Source of the DNA: Globodera rostochiensis
Taxonomy: Eukaryota; Nematoda; Chromadorea; Rhabditida; Heteroderidae
Assembly: GCA_018350325.1 (NCBI GenBank)
Contig: JAEVLN010000007.1
Coordinates: 3,701,804-3,765,803 of the forward strand
Direction of reading: 5' to 3'
Length of the DNA: 64,000 nt
The position numbers were made by a program, and so were the translations under genes. Of the stretch, positions 45,076 through 55,323 are shown piece by piece (position 1 is the first letter of the stretch; the number at the start of each line of letters is the position of its first letter). The notes under the pieces were generated by a model. That model ran no database searches, was not told where the DNA came from, and saw nothing but the letters and a program-made list of their open reading frames with translations.

Positions 45076-47707
45076 AAATCAAATAAATATTTCATCAAAA
45101 TTAATAGAACAAAATATAAATTTATAAAATATAATATGCTACACAGACAAACCAATTTCTTCAAAAGCCTTCAAAAATAGTTCAGCCGGATCAATTTTCT
45201 CGTTTTCAATTTCGTCGTGTAAAACTTTCATTTTGTCAATAAAATGACTAAAATAATTTTGATTTATATTTTTTAAAATTTTAAAATTAAATAATAAAAA
45301 TTACGGTCTTGATTTTGTGTGTTCTGTTCCATACTCAGTTTAAACCCGCCCTTTAAATGGTTTTCTTTTGATTAATATAGTTTAATAGTTTACGCATATT
45401 TTGCATCCACGGATTTATGCAGTTGACAAGCGCATCCGCAGTGATGCGCGCCGAGTCGTGCGGCGCCAGCACGACGGCGACGCCTGCACGGCGCAGTTTT
45501 TCGGCAACATAAAAGTGTTCGGCAAACATCGGCATGCAAAGCAACGGCTTTTGTGCATGCACCGCGTCCAATGCACTTCGGCTGTCACATTCACTGATCA
45601 GAAGCCGCGTTTTTGGATTGGCTGAAAAATTGCAGGGAAACTGTTCAAATGCGCGCGGTCTTTGCATACAAAGAACGCTGCGCGTGTCAAATTGTGGCAT
45701 AATGTGCACATTTGAAGCATTTTTTTTCAAAAATTCGCGTCGAATTTCATGATCGACCACCGTTTGTTGCGCGTCATACTTCCAGATCACCGCCATTGAC
45801 TCGAGCTTTCCCAGCCCTTGGAGTCTTAAATTTGTCGATCGGTATTTTGGCTGGCTCCAGCAAAGTGCCCATGCTGAACACAATGACCTTTTTGTTCTCA
45901 TTGAACACCTTCTGGACATAATACTAAACTTTTTGGAATATTTATTAAAATTGATCAGCACAAATTTTAAACAAAATGACTTCGTTGGACGTTAGCTGAG
46001 GCTGAGAATGGGCCATCAAATCAATTCCTCCAATAAATTTGACTTTTTCTGGCAAAGTACCAAGGTCGTAATCCAACGGGCGTCTGCTGTTGATGAACAA
46101 ATTGTTGGCATTTTTGAACAATTCCTTCAGCGAAGGAAAATTGTCATTTTTGAACAGCGTTTTGGACTGCGAGTCTGCAAAAAATTAGCTTTAATTATTT
46201 AAATTTATATTTGCAATAATAAAATTTTATTTTACCATTTGTTCATAAATTGTAGTAAAAATTAGCGAACTAGCACTATGCTCTGCTTTAAACGCGTCAC
46301 TTTTTCCAATCTTGCTGTCATTGTTGACCGTTGCCGCAAATACTTCTGTAAATTATTTTTTAAATTTTATTTTGAGCGATTAAACTTTATTAAGTTTATT
46401 AAAATGACCAATTTTCCATTTATTCTAATGGGTAATTAATTATATATTCAATCAAATTGTTTCCCTAGACGCCCTCATCAGTAAAGTTTTAGGCACTAAA
46501 ACACACAAAAAGTTCCAAAAAATAGCACTAAAAGTCTGAATTTTTTGTTTGTTTTTTTGCTTGCGAGCAATTTTTGTACATTTATTGTCCCAAAAAAAAG
46601 GCATTTATAGACACTAAAAAGTGGTTTTAACTCAAAATATTGTTTGGAATAAATGCTATTTTTGGGCTCAACTCTTCAAAGCGTATTCGCAACAACAACA
46701 ACAAATAGCAAATGCCTAAAAATTCGGTGAACGGAAAATCGGTCACCGGAAAATTGGTCGCCAGGATATTTCGATCAACTCTAAAAGCTTAACTTTCTTT
46801 TGAAAAAAGCTTCTTCAGACTAAATGCTGTAAAATGGTAATAACTTCTTCGTATTCTGTAGACCTTTAACAATGTTGAAGGTGAAAAGTGGTTCGCTTCC
46901 AAGAAAACTTGCGCCCCTTTGCGCTAACTTTGTTTATACTAAGCCTAATTAGTTGCAATTAGTATCAATCAAAAGATCTCTTCGAGTTGAGTAAAATAGC
47001 AAAAGAAAGCTAAGCTTTTAGAGTTGTTTGAAAAAAGTTAGAACAAAAAACTCGAAATATTCTGGTGACCAATTTTCGGTGACCGATTTTCCGGGACTCA
47101 AAAATTCTGTTACCACTGACAATAAATAAATGGGGGTTCCCCATTTTCACCTGGCATACCATTTTTCAATATTTGTTTCTTATAGTTCAACGTTTGGCCC
47201 TCGGCATTTGGCCATTTGGCCTCGTCCATATAGTCGTACATGTGTGACATAATCGGGAAATTATGGATAAGCACAACATTTTTGATGCCAAGTGCATGGA
47301 ACAGTGCCAAAGCGCCGAAATCCCAAACATCCATTAGGCCCACAGTGAACGGTGCATTCTCATGACGCCGTTTTAGTGCTTGCCAGCAGTTTCCATGCTT
47401 GACGATGTCTACAATTGTTTTTTTAATGATTTAATTAATATAAATTCAACAAAATGATCAATCAATCGCGTGATCTCAGACACCCGCCTGCTGCTGCCTT
47501 CACTCACATTACCTGCAACCACTGCAAATGCTTCCACATAAACGATTGCCGGACTTTGCTTGTAGTGCCGTGCCGACCAGCCGCCCTGCTGGATGTTCTC
47601 GGGCGCCGGATCCATGAAATCCGTGTCCGGTGGCGGACGCGCCATCCATTCAAGGTTTGCAGCGACAGCGGGCAAACTTGCAGTTTCATGCAGCCCATTT
47701 TTACACT
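44963..47707 (-). pseudogene. UDP-glycosyltransferase, 5'-truncated and frameshifted
   Basis: UGTs move a sugar from UDP-sugar to small lipophilic acceptors, usually in the ER. Minus-strand exons: 47707-47513, 47408-47151, 46345-46236, 46166-45981, 45923-45670, 45621-~45353, with 3' exons at 45247-45143 and 45056-44963. Family blocks are VGLMDVWDFGALALFHALG, NLFINSRRPLDYDLG, KVKFIGGID, KKVIVFSMGTLLEPAKIP, AVIWKYDAQQ, HIMPQFD (the WxPQ region), LLISECDSRSALDAVHAQKP and LLCMPMFAEH (weak versions of the nucleotide-sugar signature). The first ~60 residues and signal peptide are absent. One extra base after IPIDK (about 45837) breaks the frame before LGKLESMAV. The usual HGG of the signature reads ECDS. 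The join to the last exons is uncertain. It is probably a decayed gene. Confidence 0.75.
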
Positions 47708-47864
47708 CTAAATGAGATTTTTGTCGTTAATTAGTACAATTCTTTTTTAAATATAATTAGAATATTATATTTTTTATAAATTTATATTTTATTCTATTAA
47801 TTTTAATGAAATATTTTATTTGAAAAATTTAATTTTTATAATGTCATTTTTTAAGAAAGAATAG

Positions 47865-48015
47865 TAAATGATTTCAATTTAGATGACTGTAACGAGTGGA
47901 AGGAACATTTCAACATGCTAAGGATCAGACACTTTGATGGATTTAAGTAGATTTAGGGGGATCTTTGTAATCGATAGAATTAGTAGATGCATTTTTTTTA
48001 ATTTTGTATTTATTT
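47865..48015 (+). repeat. Right arm of long inverted repeat flanking the UGT locus
   Basis: Contains AATAGTAAATGATTTCAATT, AGGATCAGACACTTTGATGG and ATCGATAGAATTAGTAGATG, matching 44885-45075 in reverse orientation with scattered changes. It carries a second, diverged copy of the UGT 3'-terminal exon on the plus strand. Confidence 0.8.
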
Positions 48016-48842
48016 TATTGTAACTTTGTTTTCGTCCCAATAAAATTTTTGACTGCTCAATTGGTTTCAGCCTAAAAACCAATTAAAGTTGTTTGAGTGA
48101 TTTTGATCCTGGGCCATATGATTTTCCAAAAATTCTTTGGTTAAAACCAAAATTCGATTAGATAACCCATCATAACTAGGGTTTAGCAACACCCCGACAA
48201 AATTCAGAAATTTGGGGTCGGGATGTCAATCTAATGCGAAGCTCAACTGTTTATTATAAATAACTTGTAAATTATTTTTGCGCGTAAATTAATTTTTAAA
48301 AACCCAATTTAAACACCAAAAGTTTTTTTTATTGTAAATTAAAAGCTGATCTAAATTTCTTCTCATTGCCATCACATTATGTTTCGTTTAAAAATGTTCT
48401 TCTGAATGCATTTTAAACGTATTGAAATAATGAATTTAAATATTAAAAATATTTTTTTAGATTCGCTTTATAATAAAATTTGATAATTGTCTTCAATGTT
48501 CACATCTCCACAGTCAGTCACATCCAATGGACGAGCAAAACTGTAATAATTAAAACTCAGATTTATATGGCGTCCATTTCAAAATATTGATTAAAAATGG
48601 ACAAAATTTAATTTTAAGGGTACATTTTTAGTTTAATGCGCGAAAATATTATGTCGGCGTACCGTCACTTTTTTATTTTGTAAACGAAAAGCTGATCGGA
48701 AAATTGCTTTTGATTGAAAATGTTCTGCTGAATGTAATTTAAACGTATTGAAAAGAATGAATTTAAATGTTAAAAATTATTATTAGATTCTATAAAAATA
48801 AAGTTCTCCATATATTTTTTGAATTTATAAATGTCATTTTGA

Positions 48843-48958
48843 TTAAAACTGACCGCCAAAAAGGAGCAACACGGTAGGGATGACGGTGCCGCTGCCCCGC
48901 GTTTCACCAGAGCCGGCACCGGCTTCGGCATCAAATGCCATCAGATCGATACGCAACG

Positions 48959-48989
<31 letters not shown>

Positions 48990-50385
48990 CGGCGGTGGCA
49001 ACGGTGGCAATTGCAGCTCGGCGTTCTCCGGCACATCATTGCACAGGTGCCCATCGCAATGTTTGCAGTTACGGTCATCAGTAATTGGACAATTCTTGTT
49101 TATTTCGGTCTCGGAGCATGCGTCATCGCCTATCCATCCGCAACCATTGATCACCCAATCGTCGTAACCATCCGCCGCTAGAAAAATTGGAACAATTTTT
49201 TAGAGAAAATTTTATTGAGGATAATTAAAACAATCGGATTTATTATCATGATAATTTTGTTTTTGCGCCGAACACTGGCAAAAACTATGGGGGAATCAAG
49301 CACAAGCAACTTTCGCATTTATAAATAAAGTTATTAAAAATTAAAATTTAATAAACAAAAAATTTCAAATGAAGCAACTTTGTTGGCTTGTGGCAGTGTT
49401 TAAATAAAATTTTTTAAATTAAAAATCATTAAAACAAATTCATTTCAAACGAAGCAACTTTGTTGGCATTTATGTGGCAGTGTTTAAAGTTATTTTAAAA
49501 TTTAATAAACAAATTAATTTCAAATGAAGCAACTTTGTTGGCATTTCAATAAAACAAATTCATTTCAAATGAAGCAACTTTGTTGGCATTTATGTGCCAG
49601 TGTTTAAATAAAGTGTTTTTAAAGTTAATGAATTAATTACTTTGCTTACCATTTTTGCACCTGACAGTCACGCACCCAAGAGCATTCTTCTTCCCGCATT
49701 CCAACTGTTTAGGCACACCGCTCTCCGGGTGTTCCATACTCCATACTTTCATGCTCGCTATGAGAGCATCCGGGATTTTGCCATCACGATGGGCGACACT
49801 GTGGTTACACTTGTGTGCTGTTTTAATAAAAGGCAAATTATTCGACCACCACCGATTTTTAACAAATTCATTTATTATTTTTTGTTTCAAGAAATTGCTC
49901 TAATTCGGAGTGCAATTCAAAATACCTATGCTTAACATCGTGACCCCGAAAGATCAACCCCCGAACCCAGACTCCAAATCTCGAGACGATTTTGGATCAA
50001 TCCCCTAAGCCTAGAACCCAAACCCCGCAACCATTTTGGATCAATCCCCTAAGCCCAGAACCCAAACCCCGCGACCATTTTGGATCAATCCCCTAAGCCC
50101 AGAACCCAAACCCCGAGACCATTTTGGATCAATCCCCGATGATAATAATACCGCCCCCAACTACCCCGACCCCGACTCTGACCATTTGTTATTCCCCGAC
50201 TCCGGGTCTTCCGTGGAACCCCCCGACCCGATCTTAGCAAAAAAAGGGAGTGGGGGGGGGTGTAAAGAATTAGCAAAAATTCCATTGGTTAAAAATACCC
50301 CACGCCTACCTTCCAAGCTATGGAGCAGAAGCGTGATGATGATGGGCATCAAAATGGGCAAGTTGGCAATTAATTGGGGCGCCAT
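48843..50385 (-). CDS. Secreted Ly6/three-finger-like protein with Pro tract and GPI-type tail (member 2)
   Basis: Three minus-strand exons: 50385-50310, 49817-49650, 49177-48843. Phases agree and give 192 residues. Exon 1 encodes a hydrophobic signal (MAPQLIANLPILMPIIITLL). The domain runs HKCNHSVAHRDGKIP, LECGKKNALGCVTVRCKN, INGCGWIGDDACSETE, NCPITDDRNCKHCDGHLCND, with the closing CxxC...LCN of LU domains. A run of about 16 Pro follows, then an acidic/Gly linker and a hydrophobic end (SGTVIPTVLLLFGGQF) that suggests a GPI anchor. Domain length and exon phases match member 1 (19.4 kb), but tail and anchoring differ. Extracellular, membrane-tethered; role unknown. Confidence 0.8.
49320..49630. 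repeat. Tandem repeat (GAAGCAACTTTGTTGGCATT) in intron 2 of Ly6 member 2
   Basis: Four diverged units contain TTTCAAATGAAGCAACTTTG and TTGGCATTTATGTGGCAGTG, with variable AT-rich spacers. Confidence 0.8.
49940..50145. repeat. Short tandem repeat (CCATTTTGGATCAATCCCCT) in intron 1 of Ly6 member 2
   Basis: Four units of about 43 bp: CAAACCCCGMRACCATTTTG, GATCAATCCCCTAAGCCCAG, AAC. A relative without expansion lies at 7000-7055 (CGATTTTGGATCAGTCCCC). Confidence 0.75.
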
Positions 50386-50516
50386 TTTTGCTGATCAATT
50401 CAAAATTGAATGCCTTTTACTTAAATGTTTTCAGTTCGCGTTGATTGGGGTTTATGGCCATAACTTTTTTGATAATTGTCTAATAGTAAAGATTCAGTTC
50501 AATACACTGTCTCAAC

Positions 50517-51544
50517 TAGTGCTCGGCACGATACGATATTTCGATAAAAATATCGCGATATATCGCGATATTTATATCGAAATATCGTTCGATATATCGT
50601 ATCGGAAAAATGTTAGGAATTCGATATTTTTCGATATCGATATTTTATCGAAATATCGTTCGATATATCGTATCGAAAAGTTAAAATATCGCGATATTTT
50701 ATCGCGTTTGTTCACTCAAAAAATGTATCGCAATTTTAATGGATTATATTGATTTACTGTTTGAATTTTGTTTGAGACATACTTTTGACAAACAATTTCA
50801 GTTCTTTTTTAGTGGGGCCAACGAATTATATCCACAGCTTAGTGGTATGTCTTTTCGGTGAGCTGAACTTTTCTTCTGGGTTCGAACCCTCTTGACTGGA
50901 AGCAATTTTTTTTTTCGCCTTTGTCACCTACACTTCCCTGATTAATAAAATTTTTTAAATAAATTTTTTAATAATTTCAATTAAAATACGCGCAAAAGAC
51001 AAATTTTTTAAAAAATTCATCGCATCTTTTTTGAATTTTTTCTTCAAATTTTAACAAAGGTTGCCATTTTTTGTAAAAATTCCCCCGGCGGCGCCTATCG
51101 GCACCGCCGGACATCCTCCACTCTCATGTAAACCAATTTGTTTTGAAAATTTTTCCAATCCAAAATGCTTAATTTTGCAAAAAATGTTGGTGAAATTTCA
51201 TTTACAAAAATCCCAAAATTTTTCCGACGCACCTGTCGGCATCGTCGGGCTCTCACGATTTTCTTTATAAGGATGGATTCTCATGGTGGAGTTGAAGAGT
51301 TAAAAATTTGAACTTTTTATTGTTGCGTTTTTATGACTTTTTTTGCATATTGGTCAAAAAAAAATTTGCGAAAAATATCGCGATATATCGGTTTTTTTTT
51401 CGATATTTTTCGATACCGATATTTTATCGAAATATCGTTCGATATATCGTATCGGAAAAATGTTAGGAATTCGATATTTTTCGATACCGATATTTTATCG
51501 AAATATCGTTCGATATATCGTATCGATGCCATTGCCGAGCACTA
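50517..51544. mobile_element. hAT-like non-autonomous element with TATCGATA palindromes (1,028 bp)
   Basis: The ends TAGTGCTCGGCA and TGCCGAGCACTA are perfect inverted repeats flanked by the exact 8-bp duplication GTCTCAAC (50509-50516 and 51545-51552). The subterminal regions are dense CGATATATCG/ATATCGAAATATCG palindromes. The interior has a tRNA-like segment (A-box-like TTAGTGGTATG at 50841, B-box-like GGGTTCGAACCC at 50879) and the CGGCGGCGCCTATCGGC module at 51086. No transposase. Confidence 0.93.
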
Positions 51545-51552
51545 GTCTCAAC

Positions 51553-53094
51553 CTTTTTGAAAGGTTTATCAATGTCTGAATCGGTTAGGGTTGAAGCGTG
51601 TTATTTGGAAAATACCGTAATTTTCAGCCCGAAAATTAGATTTTTAAGAAAGTTTTTTTGTTTGCGGATAAAATACCAAAACAATTAAAATTTTGATTTT
51701 GGAAATATTTTTGTCAAATTGATGTCAAATTAAAAAAGGATCACATTTTATTTTGTCCGCCATTATATTATTTATCCAAGAGACCGGGAGCTTGTCTGAT
51801 ATAAAATCATTAGTTTTCCTATTCTAAAAGTTTGGAAGAATTTTCCATTTTCCCAATGTTAAAACGATGACTGTTCCTCCACGGTTGTACATCCTCCACC
51901 GATTGGTCATAAAAATGGGGACAGCTTTTTTCAGAGTTGATCGGAAATTTACCAACAAAAAAAGCTCATTAACATCACCAATTTGTGTGATTGAACGAAG
52001 TGAATGAAAACGCCGACAGAATGATGTCATCGCTTAATAAAAATGGAATCAAATGGCTAAACTGTGCTTTTATTGTATTTGATTTTTGTACAAATATTTG
52101 GCAATTTTGACCAAAATGTTGTTTTTGTTTTTTTTATCAAAAAGTGCGGTTTTGTTAGTTTGTGTTCGCTTTTCGAATCCCGAACCCTGAATTCAAACAT
52201 TTGGCCAAAAATTCAAAATTTTTCAAAAGTTATTGAGTTATGTATATAATACGTTGCAAACTTCATTAAAACCGAAAAATTTTGTTTAGGAAAATCAGAT
52301 ATTCGGCATTTTTGGTGGTCAAATCAGGGTGACTGAAGCCAATAGTCAAAAATATGGCGCCGTATGCAAAAATTATACAAAATTTTTTTTTTTTGAGAAT
52401 TCTGCTCGCTTCTGGGGGAGGGGGGTCGGCCAGGGCTGCCATGACCAAAACCCAAAAACGTGGCACTCGAGTTAAAAAACGTGGAAAAAACGTGGCAAAA
52501 ATTTTCATAAACGTGGCAAAAAACGTGGCCATTTTTAAAGCCTCAAATTTAATAAATTGCTCGAACAATCATTAACTAGCATATTTATTAAAACTTTTCA
52601 CCATTTTAAGCAAATTTGGCTGAGATAGGAAGTAATTATGAGCTTGGGGGCAAGTCAAATCGGAATTGAATTTTATGGAACAAGGCATTCAAAAGATGCG
52701 TTCCCATAAAAAGTTGATTTTTAGGGGGGTGAGTTTTACCCTTTATTTGTATATTGTTAAGGAATGAATTTTCAAATGCAACTTTTTTTTTTTTGTGAAT
52801 TCTGCTTCTTTTAGGGGCGCGGGTGGGGTCGGCGGTGCCGATAGGCGCCGCCGAGAAAATTTTTGAGTTTTGATGTAATTTGTTAAGAAAATTGGGTACT
52901 TTTCCGTTATGGCGGGCGCCACACAGTCAAATTTTAAAAAAGGGCAACAAAAACGCAAAAAGGTATTTTTAGGGGCATTTGGCGCCATAACGGAAAAGTA
53001 CCGAAAAGTTCCGAGGACTTTTGGGAAAAACCGGGACCGGGACTTGCCGGGCCGGAGTTCGGTCCGGCGCCGGGCCCTATTCATTGCCCTTTTT
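51553..53094. other. Intergenic repeats between hAT-like element and gene C promoter
   Basis: Holds a CGTGGCAAAAACGTGG-rich block (52428-52530, beginning CAGGGCTGCCATGACC), a CGGCGGTGCCGATAGGC module (52830-52853) and a palindromic CCGGGACCGGGACTTGCCGG block ending GGGCCCTA at 53082. That point abuts the start of similarity to the gene B promoter. The minus-strand frame 51824-52030 is unassigned. Confidence 0.5.
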
Positions 53095-53487
53095 ATTGAG
53101 TTAAAGCAAATATTTTCTTAGTGAAAGCGTATGTAAAAGGTCATATATATTACAACCTAACTATATTGTGTAATGCCATAATCGATTTGAGTGCTCTTTC
53201 TGAGTGGAGCATAATGCCAAAATAGATATGAGTGCCCTATGTGAATGTATGAATAATGCCAACATCGATTTGAGGATCATATGATAAAGTGCATAATTTG
53301 CCTTTCCATGCATCTCGCTTCATCTGTGCTTACAAATTAGACAAATCGCAACGATATAAAAGCACAGTGAAGAATAGCTAACTTCATGTCATTTTAAAAT
53401 TAGAAAAATTCTTCCTTCAAATTTGTCCATTTCATTATTTTGAAAACAATTCAATTTCGGTACCATCTCCAGCAAAATTCTAAGCAA
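53095..53487 (+). promoter_or_regulatory. Upstream region of effector-like gene C with three ATGCCA motifs
   Basis: Homologous to 37574-38060: ATTGCCCTTTTTATTGAGTT, AAATATTTTCTTAGTGAAAG, diverged 40-bp ATGCCA units (53173, 53214, 53256), then AAAGTGCATAATTTGCC and CCATGCATCTCGCTTCA. TATAAA is at 53355-53360, about 130 bp before the ATG. Confidence 0.65.
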
Positions 53488-54120
53488 ATGCAATTCATCG
53501 TTGCCCTGCTGGTCGTTTTGGCATTGTTTGGTGAATGTTTCGAAATCAAAACGAATAAATTCAGCAAAAACCTAAATAAAACAGACTCAGAAAAAATTCA
53601 TTTCTGCTAGAGACCGGACTTTTGGAATTTTTCGACATCCCCGCGGGGGTTTATTTAATTCGGTAGGCCTGCCAAGCCTGGATCTCGACCAACCATTTTA
53701 TTGAAATTTACGTGATTGAGCCGGGATTCCAATCTCGAAAAAGCGCTTGATATGGAACTGTCTTTTATGCATCAGGGTTGAAATAGACAAAAGCGAAATT
53801 TTTGTGTTTCAAATTCCTGATGTTTTTACGACGAAAAAAGGTCCCAAACTTTTTAATTTTTCAATAATTTGACTTCAAAATTCTCCTTCTTTTGATGTGC
53901 AGGGTTGACGGCGCCGACGAGCAGCAGCAGCAACATGACGCCGTCGACCAACAGCGAAACGCCCCCCGCCCCCACCATTAAAAATAAGCAAGGAACTGTG
54001 AAGGTAGTTGAACAGAAAGCCACTGACAACACAACCAAAGTGTGGGGAAAAGATGCTGTGTTAAGAGCCAACCCGATAATGAAAAAGAAGGTGAACAAAC
54101 CGAAGAAAGACAGCAACTAG
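53488..54120 (+). CDS. Effector-like gene C: small secreted Thr/Lys-rich peptide
   Basis: Two exons: 53488-53530 and 53903-54120 (phase 1), 86 residues. Exon 1 encodes MQFIVALLVVLALF; the upstream MH codons of gene B are lost by a change at 53482. Exon 2 gives LTAPTSSSSNMTPSTNSETP, PAPTIKNKQG, VEQKATDNTTKVWGKD and a basic end KKKVNKPKKDSN. The introns of B and C are homologous, and both keep a CCAAGCCTGGATC segment. Only the signal exon, the Ser run just after it and the Lys-rich end resemble gene B; the middle differs. Function unknown. Confidence 0.75.
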
Positions 54121-54151
54121 GCGCCTCAAAGCAAGCAATGCATGTGAAAAG

Positions 54152-55315
54152 TAGAGATCGGACGGTACGGGGGTACTCAGGCATCGGTACTTTCCCGAAA
54201 AGTACCGACCGAACCTTTTCGGAAAGTACCGATGGTTTTCGGTACCGGTACTTTTTCGGTACTTTACCGAAAAGTACCGACCGAAAAAATCTGAGTATAC
54301 TTGTCTCAGTGGTTAAACTGTTAACCAAAAGACCTTATTGTCTGAGGTTCGAGTCCTCGAGTCAAATTCCTTTTTATTATTTTTATTGAATGCCCTGCTG
54401 GTGAGTGATGTGGTTGCTGGGGTTTAAACCCCGACTGTGTAAATAGTTTTTTGTGTCTTTTAATTAACTTCATGGCAAGAAAAACAATATTTTTTCATTA
54501 AATATGTATTTAAGATTTTTAAATTGAAGGTAATTTAGGAATTTCTCAATTTTTTTGAAGAAAGTTACTAGCAAATTAATTTTCAAAAATTTTAACCGAT
54601 TCAAAACTTATAAGATTTACATAAAGAGTTTAGGTACTTTTTTCACCATTTAGTTATCGAAATTGGACAAGTTTTCTTAATAAAATAGAATTTTCATTTT
54701 GTTCTCTCTGCGACGCCTTCGGCTAGAGCTGTTCGAGAGTCTCGGTCTCGAACCGAGAAATTTCTCGGTTTTGACCCCCCCCCCCATTCCCAAAAAATAC
54801 CGTATTTTTAAAATTTTGGTTTGGTTTAATTGCATTTTCTTAAACAATTTTTTCAGAATATTTGTCAAGGAATTTTCAAAAATTCAAGTTGTTTTGAAAA
54901 CTTCTGCTGGGGGCGGGGAGGTGGGAGTCGGCGGTGCCGATAGGCGCCGCCGAGAAAAATTCAAATTTTTGACTCACTTATGGGAAATTTCTCGGGTTTT
55001 TTGGGTCTCGGTCTCGGGGCCTAAGCCTTCTTGCCACAGAGCAGGAACAGGTCAAAATGCTGATTTTTTTGAACCGCAATCTCCCAATACTCAATTATAA
55101 ATACTAAGAAAGCCAAGATTCCAAAATAAACGATTTTTGTTGAAAATTTTGGTACCGAAAACCGAAAAAGTACCGACAATTTTTTTCGGTACTTTTCGGT
55201 ACCGGTACTTTTTCGGTACTTTACCGAAAAGTACCGACCGAACCTTTTTGGACTTTTTCGGTACTTTTCGGTACTTTACCGAAAAGTACCGACCGACCCT
55301 TCTGGCCGGTCTCTA
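54152..55315. mobile_element. hAT-like non-autonomous element inserted in the 3' flank of gene C (1,164 bp)
   Basis: The ends TAGAGATCGGACGG and CTGGCCGGTCTCTA are imperfect inverted repeats, flanked by the exact 8-bp duplication GTGAAAAG (54144-54151 and 55316-55323). Subterminal DNA is built of GGTACTTTTCGGTAC palindromes. The interior carries the SINE-like segment (54303-54720), the CGGCGGTGCCGATAGGC module (54929) and a CTCGGTCTCGAACCGAGA palindrome. The gene B 3' flank lacks this insertion. Confidence 0.9.
54303..54362 (+). repeat. tRNA-like Pol III promoter segment within hAT-like element
   Basis: CAGTGGTTAAACTG (A-box-like) and GGTTCGAGTCC (B-box-like) lie 39 bp apart, as in a tRNA. 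No cloverleaf acceptor stem closes, so this is a tRNA-derived SINE head rather than a functional tRNA gene. It matches the minus strand at 14571-14618. Confidence 0.6.
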
Positions 55316-55323
55316 GTGAAAAG

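Noticed and set aside
54303..54362. Candidate tRNA gene
   Set aside because: A- and B-box-like sequences are present but the acceptor and anticodon stems do not pair; best read as a SINE head.
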